NCBI GenBank assembly: GCA_006226775.1 | Contig: SBGD01000067.1 | Coordinates: 1 to 32,243, forward strand | Source: Paracoccaceae bacterium | GTDB lineage: Bacteria > Pseudomonadota > Alphaproteobacteria > Rhodobacterales > Rhodobacteraceae | Direction of reading: 5' to 3' | DNA: 32,243 bases | Shown here: positions 19,234 through 28,204 of the stretch, one piece after another | How the letters are laid out: every line of letters starts with the position of its first letter | How positions within the stretch are numbered: position 1 is the first letter of the stretch | Position numbers and translations under genes: made by a program | The notes under the pieces: model-generated | The model's input: only the letters and a program-made list of their open reading frames with translations | What the model was told of the DNA's origin: nothing | Databases searched by the model: none

Positions 19234-20292
19234 ATGCCCTTGGGCATGGTGGACTACAGGATCGAAGATGCCGGGCAACTGGCGCGCGTGGCCAGCGGGC
19301 AGGTGGACCCTGACCGGCTGACGCTGTTTTCCACCATGCGGAACGAGATGGGCTTTCTGCCCGCCTTCCTCGCCCATTACCGCGCCATCGGCTTCGAGCA
19401 ATTCCTGATCATCGACGACGGATCCGACGACGGCAGCTTCGACTATCTCGCCGCCCAGCCCGATTGCGTGGTGGTGCACACGAGCCTGCCTTACGGCGCG
19501 CCGCTCACCTATCGCGATCCCGACGGCACCCGGCAGCAGACCCGCGCCGGGGTCTACTACAAGATCGCCCTGCCGCACCTGTTCTGCGACGGCGCCTATG
19601 TCGCTTACGTGGATGCCGACGAGTTCCTGTTCCTGCCGCCCGGCGTGACCTCGATTGTCGAGGTGGTGGAGCGGCTCCGGGCCGCAGGCGCCGCCTCGGC
19701 GGTGGCCTCGGTGGTCGAGTTCTTTCCGGCGCGCGTCGCCGATCTCTCCGGCGCCTTGCCGCAGAGCTTCGCCGGGCTGCTCGCCGCCTATCCCCATTTC
19801 CAGGCCGAACCGCTTGTCCGGCTGGTGCCGGGCCAGCAACCCGAGCTTCTGGGCAGGTCCAAGACTGCAAGGCTTTTCAAGACCTTCGACATCAGTCCCA
19901 AGGTCGAGCGCAAGGGTCTGCAACGGCTCTACCTGTCGTCCAAGGCGCGCAAGGCGCAGCAGTTCCAGAAATCGCCCCGCCACAAGACGCCGCTGCTGTT
20001 GCGCAGCAAGGACAGCCGCCTGACCGGCACCCACAACGCCAACCTGCCGCCCAGTTCCGAGGTGCTGCTGACGATCGCGCATTTCGTTTTCACCGCGCAA
20101 TTCGCCGACAAGATCGCCCGCGCGCGGGCCTGGGGGGCGCATGCCAATGCGGCGGCGAAATACCGCTATTACGCCGAGCTTCTGGACCGGATGCAGGCCC
20201 GCGACGGCAGCTTCCTGGACGAGAATTCCGTGGAATTCCGGGACGTTCAGCAATTCATCGACTGCGGTCTGATGGTCTATCCCAGCACGTAG
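19234..20292 (+). CDS. Glycosyltransferase family 2-like protein
   Basis: The 352-residue product matches the GT-A-fold family often annotated as Glyco_tranf_2_4. TLFSTMRNEMGFLPAFLAHY near the N terminus opens the fold, IIDDGSDD follows, and the DXD-type metal motif is Asp127-Ala-Asp129 in YVDADEFLF. It probably transfers a sugar during surface polysaccharide synthesis; donor and acceptor are unknown. No membrane segment is evident. GAAGG about 5 nt before the ATG supports this start. Its 3' end overlaps the convergent sulfotransferase gene by 16 bp, so the two enzymes may modify the same polymer although they are on opposite strands. Confidence 0.83.
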   Translation: MPLGMVDYRIEDAGQLARVASGQVDPDRLTLFSTMRNEMGFLPAFLAHYRAIGFEQFLIIDDGSDDGSFDYLAAQPDCVVVHTSLPYGAPLTYRDPDGTRQQTRAGVYYKIALPHLFCDGAYVAYVDADEFLFLPPGVTSIVEVVERLRAAGAASAVASVVEFFPARVADLSGALPQSFAGLLAAYPHFQAEPLVRLVPGQQPELLGRSKTARLFKTFDISPKVERKGLQRLYLSSKARKAQQFQKSPRHKTPLLLRSKDSRLTGTHNANLPPSSEVLLTIAHFVFTAQFADKIARARAWGAHANAAAKYRYYAELLDRMQARDGSFLDENSVEFRDVQQFIDCGLMVYPST

Positions 20293-21131
20293 CGCGCCGA
20301 GGGCCAGGCCTCGGCCACCTGCGGCAGACGCCGCGCCGCCGCCTCGTAGACCGGCGCGTAATGCCGCGCGATCTCGGCGCTCAACTCATCGGAAATCCCG
20401 CCCGCCGAGCCGCGCGCATTGACCTTGCGGCCCCCCGCCTCGGCCTCGACCGGGACATCGGCAAAACCGGCCAGCGCGGCGATGCCCGCGGGGGTGAACA
20501 TCTCCTCGAAGAGGCACAAAAAGCGATCCTCGGGGGCGAAGACCTGTTCGATCGCGTCGAGCGTCATGTCATAGCGGCTGCGCGCCGCGGCCTCGGTGCC
20601 GGGATAAAAGCCGCGCAAGCCGCTCTCGAAATCCACCGGGTCCGGTGCTGTGCCCTTGTCCAGATCCATCCGGTAGTGCGACCTCAGACGCGCCACCGGG
20701 TCGCGCATGGAGAACAGGCATTTCACTTTTATACCAGAGGCTTCCACTCCATACTTGATCTTTTGCATCAAGGGCGCGGGCAGGGCGGCGTAGCTGGGGG
20801 TGATGTCGCCGGTCATGGTGATGCCGGGTTGCTCCAGCAGCCCGGCGAAATAGGCAAAATAGCGGTCGCGGTTGGTCTGCATCCGCCAGCGCAGATGCGC
20901 CGCGGGCTCGGGCGCGCCCATCCGCCGCTTGGCCTCGGCGCGGATCTTCTGCCAGGCCGAGGGCTCGGGCACCCGGTAGCGGGCAAAGACCGAGCCGAGG
21001 TCACTCTCCCAGACCTGGTATTCACCCAGCCGCCCGAAATCCGCGCCCGGCTGGCGGTTCAGGTAGGCCTGGATCCAGCTCGATCCGCATTTCTGGCCAC
21101 CGAGGCCCAGGAAGAATCGCTTGTCAGCCAT
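20277..21131 (-). CDS. Sulfotransferase family protein
   Basis: The 284-residue product has the 5'-phosphosulfate-binding loop of PAPS sulfotransferases, GGQKCGSSWI (residues 10-19), and a 3'-phosphate-binding region CLFSMRDPVARLRSHY in mid-protein. It would transfer sulfate from PAPS to a glycan or small molecule. A start four codons upstream would overlap the tetR stop, but ATG 21131 has GAGG at a proper distance. It is the last gene of a ppk2-tetR-sulfotransferase run and overlaps the convergent glycosyltransferase by 16 bp. Acceptor unknown. Confidence 0.85.
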   Translation of the reverse strand: MADKRFFLGLGGQKCGSSWIQAYLNRQPGADFGRLGEYQVWESDLGSVFARYRVPEPSAWQKIRAEAKRRMGAPEPAAHLRWRMQTNRDRYFAYFAGLLEQPGITMTGDITPSYAALPAPLMQKIKYGVEASGIKVKCLFSMRDPVARLRSHYRMDLDKGTAPDPVDFESGLRGFYPGTEAAARSRYDMTLDAIEQVFAPEDRFLCLFEEMFTPAGIAALAGFADVPVEAEAGGRKVNARGSAGGISDELSAEIARHYAPVYEAAARRLPQVAEAWPSARYVLG

Positions 21132-21139
21132 GTGCTGCC

Positions 21140-21757
21140 TCATGTGTCCGGCGGGATCAGGCCGAGCCCGCGCAGGTAGATGCCGATGCCGGTTTCCAGC
21201 AGGTCCTCGGGCGGATAGGGGCTTCGGGTCCCGGGCGAGCCGCGGGCGAACAACTCCACCACCCCGTGCGACAGCGCCCAGATATGCGCCGAGAACATCG
21301 CCGCCGGGGGGCGTTTGTCCGCCGGGATATGCTGCGACAGCCCGGCGGCGGCCTTTTCCAGCACGCCGCGCGCCTTGGCCGAGGCGGCGGCAAGCTCGGG
21401 CGTGCGGTTGACCGAGACGCCGCTCTCGAACATCGCGATGTAATGGCCGGGATGCTTGCGCGCAAAGGCCAGGTAGGCGCGCCCCGTCGCCTCGAAGGCG
21501 CCCAGCGCCGAGGGGCGGCCCTTGTCATAGGCGTAGTCCATCACGTCGGCGAAAATCTCGTAGCCCTGTAGCGCGCATTCCGCGATCAGCTCTTCGCGGC
21601 CGTCAAAGTGGCGATAGACCGCCGCCGGGGTCACGCCGGCCTGTTTCGCCGCCTCCGAGAGGGTGAAACCGGTCGGCCCGCGCTCTTCGATCAGCCGCAG
21701 GGCGGCGTCGATCAGCGCCTGGCGCAGGTTGCCGTGATGGTAGCCGCGCTTAGACAT
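21140..21757 (-). CDS. TetR/AcrR-family transcription regulator
   Basis: The 205-residue product has an N-terminal TetR helix-turn-helix (residues ~31-51, [20 protein letters not shown]) and a C-terminal ligand-binding helical domain of the WHG type. The ligand is unknown. It overlaps the 3' end of ppk2 by 8 bp and lies 8 bp upstream of the sulfotransferase start, so it sits inside an operon rather than divergent from a target as is common. It may control this operon. Confidence 0.9.
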   Translation of the reverse strand: MSKRGYHHGNLRQALIDAALRLIEERGPTGFTLSEAAKQAGVTPAAVYRHFDGREELIAECALQGYEIFADVMDYAYDKGRPSALGAFEATGRAYLAFARKHPGHYIAMFESGVSVNRTPELAAASAKARGVLEKAAAGLSQHIPADKRPPAAMFSAHIWALSHGVVELFARGSPGTRSPYPPEDLLETGIGIYLRGLGLIPPDT

Positions 21758-22634
21758 CTTCGGCGTGCACGTGCCACAACTCGGGCCCGCCCGCGATCAG
21801 CGGGTCGATCCGGCCCAGCGCGGCACTGTCTTTTCCGGCGTAATCGACCTGGTCGAGCACCAGCCGGATGGCGTTCAGCCGCGCCCGGCGCTTGTCGTCC
21901 GAGCGGATGATCTGCCAGGGGGCGGTCGCGGAATGGCTGCGCGCCAGCGTCTCGGCGATGGCGGCGGTATAGGCATCCCAGCGCTTGAGCCCCTCGACAT
22001 CGATCCAGCTCAGCTTCCACTGTTTCAGCGGATCGCTCTCGCGCTTCAGAAAGCGGCGCAACTGCTCGCCCCGGCCCACGGTCAGCCAGAGCTTGACCAG
22101 GGTGATGCCCTCGTCCACCAGCATGTTCTCGAAATCCGGCACCTGGCGGAAGAAATGCTCGCGCTGGTCATCGGTGCAAAAGCCGAAGACCTTTTCCACC
22201 ACGCCGCGGTTGTACCACGACCGGTCGAACAGCACGATTTCCCCGCCCGAGGGCAGATGGTCGATGTAGCGCTGGAAATACCACTGGCTGGCTTCCTTGT
22301 CGTTGGGCTTGCCCAGCGCCACCACGCGGGCCACCCGCGGATTGAGGTTCTCGCGGAACCGCTTGATCGTGCCGCCCTTGCCGGCGGCATCGCGGCCCTC
22401 GAAGACCACGGCAATGCGCGCGCCGCTGTCGCGGGCCCAGGATTGCAGCTTGACCAGTTCGATCTGCAGCGCCGCCATTTCCTTTTCATAGGCCTTGCGC
22501 GGCATCCGCTCGGAGTAGGGATAGCCTTCGCTCAGCATGTCGCCCTTGTCCGCGCGGCGCAGGGCATCGCGGATCTTCCGGGGGGCCTCGGTCTCGAAAA
22601 AGGCGCTGATCGCGCCGTCAAAGGGCTTTGCCAT
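21750..22634 (-). CDS. ppk2: Polyphosphate kinase 2
   Basis: PPK2 transfers phosphate between polyphosphate and nucleoside diphosphates in the cytosol. The 294-residue single-domain product has Walker [10 protein letters not shown] (residues 80-88), Walker [10 protein letters not shown] (136-144) and the lid motif [17 protein letters not shown]. It appears to be a class I PPK2. I start at MAKPFDG; four codons upstream there is another ATG. It leads the ppk2-tetR-sulfotransferase group, overlapping tetR by 8 bp. Making ATP or GTP from polyphosphate could feed PAPS synthesis, but that link is speculative. Confidence 0.94.
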   Translation of the reverse strand: MAKPFDGAISAFFETEAPRKIRDALRRADKGDMLSEGYPYSERMPRKAYEKEMAALQIELVKLQSWARDSGARIAVVFEGRDAAGKGGTIKRFRENLNPRVARVVALGKPNDKEASQWYFQRYIDHLPSGGEIVLFDRSWYNRGVVEKVFGFCTDDQREHFFRQVPDFENMLVDEGITLVKLWLTVGRGEQLRRFLKRESDPLKQWKLSWIDVEGLKRWDAYTAAIAETLARSHSATAPWQIIRSDDKRRARLNAIRLVLDQVDYAGKDSAALGRIDPLIAGGPELWHVHAEDV

Positions 22635-22755
22635 GGGGTCTCGCATATTTTTCTTGAAATATGGCGCTTTAGCGGGCGCAGTTCAATGTTAATGGGGTTT
22701 ACGCAGCGGCTCTGTCGGAGCGGTGTGACCGCCCGGGAACGCGCCTCTCGCCGCC

Positions 22756-22812
22756 CCGGACGTGATCCGGAGTCTCGTGGTCAGCCGGGAGGCCCCGGGG
22801 CAAGCCCGGGGC
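22756..22812. repeat. Pair of GC-rich inverted repeats
   Basis: The 193-bp gap between the ppk2 start and the next gene holds two palindromes: CCGGA-N5-TCCGG (22756-22770) and GCCCCGGG-N5-CCCGGGGC (22792-22812). The second has an 8-bp stem. Short GC-rich palindromes of this type are scattered in many alphaproteobacterial genomes and may act as transcript ends for the minus-strand hydrolase gene (22828). No gene is seen in the gap. Confidence 0.5.
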
Positions 22813-22827
22813 GCGCTGGTTCCGGTG

Positions 22828-23793
22828 TCAGCCGTCTTTCACCCCGGCGCGCCGGGCGGCGCGGTGCACCGCGTCGATCACCGCTTGCGGATCGGCGTGG
22901 TGGGGCATGTGGCCGACGCCGGGCATCCGGGTCAGCCGGGCCTGTGGCATCTGCCGGCTCAGCGGTTCGGAATGCACCTCGAGCGGCACGATGGTATCGG
23001 CCTCGCCATGCAGCAGTTCGGCGGGCATCTCCAGACCGGGATAACCGTGCGACATCCGCGTCACCTCGGGCTTCAGCGTGGCCAGTTGCCGGGCATTGGC
23101 GCGCAGGCTGTCGCGGCGCAGGGTCAGGCCTGCGCCAACATGGGCGCCATAGCCCGCAGGCACCGCCTGCGGCGCAAAGATCGCCTCCAGCGCCGTGTCG
23201 ATCCGGCCCATCGGCGCAAAAGCGGTCAACAGCGGCACCACGAGGGTGCCGCCCGGGGCGCTGGCATTGACGCGATAGAGCAGGTCGATACCGCCGGGCC
23301 AGGGGTTCGACACCGAGCCCAGCAGCACCAGCGCCGCGGTCTCCTCGGGCCGCTCCAGCGCCCAGGCAAGGCTCACCACGCCGCCATAGGAATGGCCCAG
23401 CACGATCGGATTGCTCACCCCCAGCCGGTCCGCCGCCCGTTGCAGCAGCCGCGCCTGATCGCGCGGCGTCTCGCTCTGGCGCGGCAGCGGCTCGGTCCAG
23501 CCCAGCCCGGGGCGGTCAAAGGCGATCACCCGAAAATCCCGCGACAGCGGCGCGACCAGCTGATAGGTGAAATCCCGCAGGTTGCCCGAGGCGCCATGCA
23601 GGAGCACAAGGTCGGGGCCTTCGCCGCGCACCAGCGCATGCACCACGGTGCCGTCGATCTCGATCAGCCGGCCCAGCGGCCCGTGCCCGGCCTCGGCCCG
23701 CGCTTCCCTGAGATCGGCCAGCCGGTCCACCACGAAGACGCCCGCGGCCAGCAGTGCGACCGTCAGAAGCGCAAGCGGCAGCGGCGATAACAT
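22828..23793 (-). CDS. Alpha/beta hydrolase, membrane-anchored
   Basis: The 321-residue product has an N-terminal hydrophobic helix (residues ~5-22) that is probably an uncleaved anchor, then an alpha/beta hydrolase domain. This has the HGASG oxyanion region (66-70), nucleophile elbow GHSYGG with Ser135, Asp266 in GEADTIVP and His295 in GVGHMPHH. It is a serine hydrolase of unknown substrate. It starts one base after the metA stop codon, so it is translated from the metA transcript. The closeness does not prove a role in methionine metabolism. Confidence 0.88.
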   Translation of the reverse strand: MLSPLPLALLTVALLAAGVFVVDRLADLREARAEAGHGPLGRLIEIDGTVVHALVRGEGPDLVLLHGASGNLRDFTYQLVAPLSRDFRVIAFDRPGLGWTEPLPRQSETPRDQARLLQRAADRLGVSNPIVLGHSYGGVVSLAWALERPEETAALVLLGSVSNPWPGGIDLLYRVNASAPGGTLVVPLLTAFAPMGRIDTALEAIFAPQAVPAGYGAHVGAGLTLRRDSLRANARQLATLKPEVTRMSHGYPGLEMPAELLHGEADTIVPLEVHSEPLSRQMPQARLTRMPGVGHMPHHADPQAVIDAVHRAARRAGVKDG

Positions 23794-23794
23794 G

Positions 23795-24733
23795 TTAGCC
23801 TCTCAGGTCGGTCGATTTCTGTCCGATCTCGTCCATGTCGAACGGAGTTGTCAGATAGATCTCGCTGATCCAGTTGCCATAGAGCAGATGCGCATGGCTG
23901 CGCCAGCGGTTCTGCGGCGGCCTGGAAGGATCGTCGCCGGGGTAGTAGTTCCGCGGCACGTTGATCGCGGTGCCATTGGCGACATCGCGGTCGTATTCCT
24001 CTTTCAGCGTGTGGCTGTCATACTCGAAATGGTTGAAGATATAGAGCGCGCGGTGCCGGGTGTCCTCGACCAGGCAAGGCCCGACCTCGTCGCTGCCCAG
24101 AAGGGTGCGCAGCCCGTCGGCGGCGTCGATCTCGTCCTGGCGCATCTCGGTCCAGCGGCTGACCGGGATGACGCATTCGTCGGAAAAGCCGCGCAGGTAG
24201 GGCGAGGCGGGATCAAGGTTCTTCTGCCGGAAACAGCCAAAGGCCTTGGCGGGCAGGATGTGTTTCTGCACCCCGTGGAAGTGGTTGATCATCGCCATCC
24301 CGCCCCAGCAGACGCCGAAGGTGGAATGCACGTTGGTCTGGGTCCAGTTCATCACCTCGACCAGTTCGTCCCAATAGGTGACATCCTCGAAGGGCAGATG
24401 CTCGATCGGCGCGCCGGTGATGATCAGCCCGTCGAACTTCTCGTCGCGGACCTCGCGGAAGGGGCGGTAGAAGCTTTCCATGTGTTCGGCCGAGGTGGTC
24501 TTGGTCTCGTGCTCGCTCATCCTTATCAGCGACAGTTCCAGCTGCAGCGGCGTGGCGCCGATCAGCCGGGCGAATTGCGTCTCGGTGGCGATCTTCTTGG
24601 GCATCAGGTTCAGAAGACCGATGCGCAGCGGGCGGATGTCCTGATGCGCGGCCTGTGCCTCGCCCATGACCATGACGCCTTCGCGCGAGAGCACGTCAAA
24701 GGCAGGCAGGTCGTGGGGAAGCTTGATCGGCAT
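23795..24733 (-). CDS. metA: Homoserine O-acetyltransferase (MetA family)
   Basis: This enzyme acylates homoserine at the start of methionine synthesis. The 312-residue product keeps catalytic Cys142 in GVCWGG and His235/Glu237 in FNHFEYD, and the family block [16 protein letters not shown] (44-59). Residue 111 is glutamate (GAPIEHLPF). A glutamate at this position has been linked to acetyl-CoA use, while the E. coli succinyl-CoA enzyme has glycine, so this is probably an acetyltransferase (metAA) despite the metA name. [10 protein letters not shown] is the family start. It is preceded 88 bp upstream by an ATPase gene and followed after one base by a hydrolase. No SAM riboswitch is seen upstream. 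Confidence 0.93.
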   Translation of the reverse strand: MPIKLPHDLPAFDVLSREGVMVMGEAQAAHQDIRPLRIGLLNLMPKKIATETQFARLIGATPLQLELSLIRMSEHETKTTSAEHMESFYRPFREVRDEKFDGLIITGAPIEHLPFEDVTYWDELVEVMNWTQTNVHSTFGVCWGGMAMINHFHGVQKHILPAKAFGCFRQKNLDPASPYLRGFSDECVIPVSRWTEMRQDEIDAADGLRTLLGSDEVGPCLVEDTRHRALYIFNHFEYDSHTLKEEYDRDVANGTAINVPRNYYPGDDPSRPPQNRWRSHAHLLYGNWISEIYLTTPFDMDEIGQKSTDLRG

Positions 24734-24821
24734 CGGGAACCCTTTCCTTGGTGCGCGAGAAATAGGACAGCGACGCCCCGGGTACAAGCGCATCGGAAAG
24801 GGCGCGGGCCGGGGCCCGGGC

Positions 24822-25688
24822 TCAGCCGGTTTTCTGCGCGATGGCCGCGGCCACCAGGTCGTCGAAATCCTGCGCGCTGGCGACGCTGTGGATCGCCTCG
24901 GCGGTGACGCTCACCCCCCAGTTTTCCGCCATCTTGCGATAGAGCGGCTGGCGATGGGCCAAGGCGCGGCCATAGGTCCAGCGGATGAAGGCGTCGGGGT
25001 CCACCTCGGCCTCGGCGCGTCCGGTCTCGGCCAGGTATTCCGCCCAGCAGCGGGCCAGGAACTCCGGCTGGTAGGCCATCGGTTTCGGCGCGCGGTTGAA
25101 GCGGCGGATCAATTCCTGGGTATGGGCCGCGTTGCCCTCGATCCAGATCATCAGCGTGTCCTGCGACAGTGCCTTGAGCACCGGATCCTCGGGGTTGTCG
25201 GGATCGACCCATTCGCAGATCGACCCGCCGGTGTCGCAGATGAAATTGGGATAGCCGTAAAGCGCCTCGGCCCGGTCGATGAAATAGCGGGTGTCCATCA
25301 GCGCGCTGATCTCGGCCTGGCGGAATTGTTCCTGCCGGCGGGTGTATTCCGCCCAGGGCAACCCGCCGAGGTCCGGGTTGCCCGGCTTGCCCAGGTAGGT
25401 CGAGACCGGGGTGAGGTTGTGAAACGACAGGTTCGAGCCGATGTAGATCGAATCCGACAGCAGGAGGTCGCGCAGGAAGGGCACCTGCATGGCATGGGCC
25501 TTGGCATTGTCGGCGATGTATTCGCCCATGTAGCGGGTGCCGATGCGGTAATCGATGGAATAGTGAAACCAGTTGCCGGTGTCGCGCAGCATGTTGGACA
25601 CATGGGTCTTGCCCAGGCCCGACATGCCGAAGAACAGCACCCGTTTCTTGGGCGCCTGGCGCCAGTCATCGGCAGAAGTATGGAGCAT
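24822..25688 (-). CDS. P-loop ATPase/kinase of unknown function
   Basis: The 288-residue product has a Walker A motif GMSGLGKTH at residues 21-29, followed by [14 protein letters not shown] (42-55), where an Asp could serve as in nucleoside-monophosphate or shikimate kinases. The rest carries no motif I can name. The conserved feel, with [18 protein letters not shown] in the middle, suggests a real enzyme. I chose ATG 25688, codon 15 of the open frame, because the P-loop then lies at a typical distance from the N terminus. It lies 88 bp upstream of metA on the same strand. Function is not known. Confidence 0.8.
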   Translation of the reverse strand: MLHTSADDWRQAPKKRVLFFGMSGLGKTHVSNMLRDTGNWFHYSIDYRIGTRYMGEYIADNAKAHAMQVPFLRDLLLSDSIYIGSNLSFHNLTPVSTYLGKPGNPDLGGLPWAEYTRRQEQFRQAEISALMDTRYFIDRAEALYGYPNFICDTGGSICEWVDPDNPEDPVLKALSQDTLMIWIEGNAAHTQELIRRFNRAPKPMAYQPEFLARCWAEYLAETGRAEAEVDPDAFIRWTYGRALAHRQPLYRKMAENWGVSVTAEAIHSVASAQDFDDLVAAAIAQKTG

Positions 25689-25802
25689 GGGGCAGACATT
25701 CCGGCAAGAGTGATCGGCCTCGCCTAGCATGATCCCCCGCCGCGCAAAAGCCCCGCCGGGAGCGGTCGCGGCGGGCGTGCCGTTCGGGTTTCCCCGCGTC
25801 TG

Positions 25803-25873
25803 CGCCGCGGCGACGGGCTGGGGGGCCAGCCCCCCAGACCCCCCGGGATATTTGAGAACCAGAGAAGTCCTGG
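25803..25873. repeat. Dispersed G-rich hairpin repeat, copy 1
   Basis: A stretch from CGCCG through CTGGGGGGC-CA-GCCCCCCAG (25818-25837), then ACCCCCCGGGATATTT and a tail AACC-AGAGAAG closely matches a second copy near 32.2 kb. It sits in the 277-bp gap between the ATPase gene start and the FadL-type porin stop. It appears to be an intergenic repeat family. The rest of the gap shows no gene. Confidence 0.75.
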
Positions 25874-25965
25874 ACGGGGAGAGACACCGTGCGGGCGGTT
25901 TCAGGCGTCCGGGGCCGGAAGGTGCGGGGGCCCTGCGCGCGATACAGGGGCCCCCTTCAGGCGTG

Positions 25966-27126
25966 TCAGAACTTGAAGCCGATGGTCACCCCGAAGCCGG
26001 TCGCCGTATTGTCGGTGAACTTTGTCGGCGTGCTGGATTCTGCGTCGCCCAGCCAGGCATGTTCGATCCCCGCGGTGATCTTGGCATCGCCCACCATGTA
26101 GCTGCCGCCGATCCCCACCGAGGTATAGCCGTCGGTCGGAGACAGCCGCGTGACCGTGCTGCCCTTCTTGGTCTCGTGGCCGACCCGGGCAAAGAGCGAC
26201 AGCCGCTCGTTGATCGCCCGGCCCACGCCCAGCTGATAGGTCAGGGTGTCGTGCTTGAAGCCGGTGATCTCGCGGCCGGTCTCGGCGGCATAGGCGCCGG
26301 GCTTGACCTGCCATTTCGACCATTCGGTCCAGCGCACCGAGCCGAAGACCAGGGTTTTGGGCGCCACGCCGGACTGGAAATCTAAGGTCCAGGACTGCGG
26401 CATCTTGATCGGGGTCTTGGTCGAGACGCTGATCGGGGTGAAGGTCGGCCCCGGCAGGCCCAGTTGGGTATAGGTCTCGCGCGCGTCGAACTCGTGCTCG
26501 ATCTCGGAGCGGTAGGTCAGCCCGACCCGCAGCTTGTAGTCGGGGATCTGATAGGCCGCGCCCAGCACGAAGCCGGCATCGGTCTCGGTCGAGCTTTGCG
26601 CCCGGTAGGGCGACACGATGCTGCCCGGCACCGGCCCCGCCGGACCGTCGGGGTCCGAGGCGACATTGGCCAGCGTCAGCGGAATGGTGATATCCGCCGA
26701 GGAGGTCAGAAGCGTCGGCCCGCCATAGACCGACACCCGGTCGGTCACGTCGTATTTCAGCAGCGCATCCACCGAGGTGCTGCGCCATTTCGCCGTCAGC
26801 CCGTTGTAGAAGCCTTTCTCATAGGCGGCATTGGCCGAATAGGGCTGGCTGAACAGCAGCGCGAAATCGATGCGGTCGGTCAGCTGGAACTTCAGCCCGC
26901 CGCCGACATTGAGGGTCATGCCGGCCATGTCGCCGGTGCTGCCGCCTCCGACAATCGCCGGGTAGTCGCCCGAGACGTTCGGATTGCTCTGCAGGAAGGT
27001 GAACTGCGCGTAGTTCCCTTCCTCGAACAGGATCGCTTCCGCCGGCCTGGCGCGCTCGATACCGCCGGCATGTGCCGCACCTGCGACAAGACATGCCGAG
27101 CAGGCGATGTTTCTGACATTGAACAT
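25966..27126 (-). CDS. OmpP1/FadL-type outer-membrane porin
   Basis: The 386-residue product has a signal peptide with a likely cut after AHA (residue 20), then strand-rich sequence with regular aromatic positions and the C-terminal phenylalanine typical of outer-membrane beta-barrels (ending IGFKF). It resembles FadL/OmpP1, which admits long-chain fatty acids or other hydrophobic compounds. The YGGPTLLTSSADITIPL and PQSWTLDFQSGV blocks match the family pattern. The upstream region holds an inverted repeat at 27191-27203. Family assignment is good; the substrate is open. Confidence 0.85.
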   Translation of the reverse strand: MFNVRNIACSACLVAGAAHAGGIERARPAEAILFEEGNYAQFTFLQSNPNVSGDYPAIVGGGSTGDMAGMTLNVGGGLKFQLTDRIDFALLFSQPYSANAAYEKGFYNGLTAKWRSTSVDALLKYDVTDRVSVYGGPTLLTSSADITIPLTLANVASDPDGPAGPVPGSIVSPYRAQSSTETDAGFVLGAAYQIPDYKLRVGLTYRSEIEHEFDARETYTQLGLPGPTFTPISVSTKTPIKMPQSWTLDFQSGVAPKTLVFGSVRWTEWSKWQVKPGAYAAETGREITGFKHDTLTYQLGVGRAINERLSLFARVGHETKKGSTVTRLSPTDGYTSVGIGGSYMVGDAKITAGIEHAWLGDAESSTPTKFTDNTATGFGVTIGFKF

Positions 27127-27190
27127 GGTTGATCTTCCCGTCTCTTCCCGGTCAGAAGGCTAGGCGGAGCAGGAACTTGCGGTCAATTCT

Positions 27191-27203
27191 TGACGATACG
27201 TCA
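27191..27203. promoter_or_regulatory. Inverted repeat TGACG-ATA-CGTCA upstream of the porin gene
   Basis: A 5-3-5 perfect inverted repeat lies about 65 bp before the porin start, near a TTGACC-like -35 on the minus strand. It may be an operator. The regulator is unknown. Confidence 0.35.
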
Positions 27204-27235
27204 GCCAGAGGTTGTGCCGCGACGTCACATTTGTG

Positions 27236-28117
27236 TTACATGCCCGGGCTGATGACCCGCGGCCGCTTGGTGTCCATGCGGATGTTCAGGTAGTTGCCGC
27301 CGAATATCACCGCCGCGCCCAGCAGCACCAGCACGTCGAGCGGTTCGTTGTAGAGCAGCATCCCGACGAGGGCGATCACCGGCAGGCGGGCGAAATCGAT
27401 CGGCATGACCACCGCCGCGGGCGCCAGCCGCAGCGCCGTGGTCAGGCAGAAATGCGCCACCAGCCCGGCCAGGGCGATCAGGATCACCCAGGGCAGGTTG
27501 GCCGCGCTCGGCAGGGCGATGTCGCCGTCGTAGCCGGCGCAGATCAGCCCGAAGATCGCCTGCATCAGCGTCAGGTAGAACAGGATGCAGGTGATGGTCT
27601 CGGTCCGCGTCAAAAGCCGGGTGAAGACCGCCGACCCGGCAAAGCCGATCGCCGCCAGCGCCGCGGTCAACTGGCCGAATTCCAGCGTCTCGGGGCTGGG
27701 GCGGGTGACGATCAGGATGCCGACAAAGCCGACCCCGGCGGCGATCATCCGGATCCGGGTCAGCCTTTCGCCCAGGATCAGCGGCGACAGCACGATCACC
27801 CAGAGCGGCGAGGTGAATTCCAGCGCAAAGACCTGGGCCAGCGGGATCACGGTGATCGAGTAGAACCACAGGTTCTGCCCGGCAAAATGGCTGAGATTGC
27901 GCACCAGGTGCACGTGAAGGCTGCGCCGCGTGACCTGGCCCAGCGTGCCGGCAAGCCGGGCGACGACCAGCACCACCACCACCCCGATCACGCTGCGGTA
28001 GAGCATGATTTCAAAGGTGTCGAGGTCGAGGCTCACCGCGCGCCCGCCGATGGCCATCGAGGTGAAACAGACAATCGCGCCGATCATCCAGAAGGCGGCT
28101 TTTATCGTGTCGCTCAT
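27236..28117 (-). CDS. DMT superfamily transporter with EamA domains
   Basis: The 293-residue product has about ten membrane segments and two EamA repeats, as in drug/metabolite exporters (RhaT/RarD type). Motifs include FTSPLWVIVLSPLILGERL in the fourth-helix region and the second-repeat equivalent LVGMLLYNEPLDVLVLLGAAVI. It should move a small metabolite across the inner membrane. I start at MSDTIKAAF, with GAAG upstream; an ATG 18 nt earlier is possible. The stop lies about 110 bp from the porin gene. Substrate unknown. Confidence 0.88.
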   Translation of the reverse strand: MSDTIKAAFWMIGAIVCFTSMAIGGRAVSLDLDTFEIMLYRSVIGVVVVLVVARLAGTLGQVTRRSLHVHLVRNLSHFAGQNLWFYSITVIPLAQVFALEFTSPLWVIVLSPLILGERLTRIRMIAAGVGFVGILIVTRPSPETLEFGQLTAALAAIGFAGSAVFTRLLTRTETITCILFYLTLMQAIFGLICAGYDGDIALPSAANLPWVILIALAGLVAHFCLTTALRLAPAAVVMPIDFARLPVIALVGMLLYNEPLDVLVLLGAAVIFGGNYLNIRMDTKRPRVISPGM

Positions 28118-28204
28118 ACCCGGACTCTTCGCCATTGTGACGCGGCGCACCATCGGTCAGGGAGGGCCGAATGACAAGGCTGTGCGGCGGATTCGCGAAT
28201 GTCC

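Noticed and set aside
24734-24821. SAM-II riboswitch upstream of metA
   Set aside because: The conserved core sequence of that riboswitch is absent and the gap is only 88 bp of GC-rich DNA.
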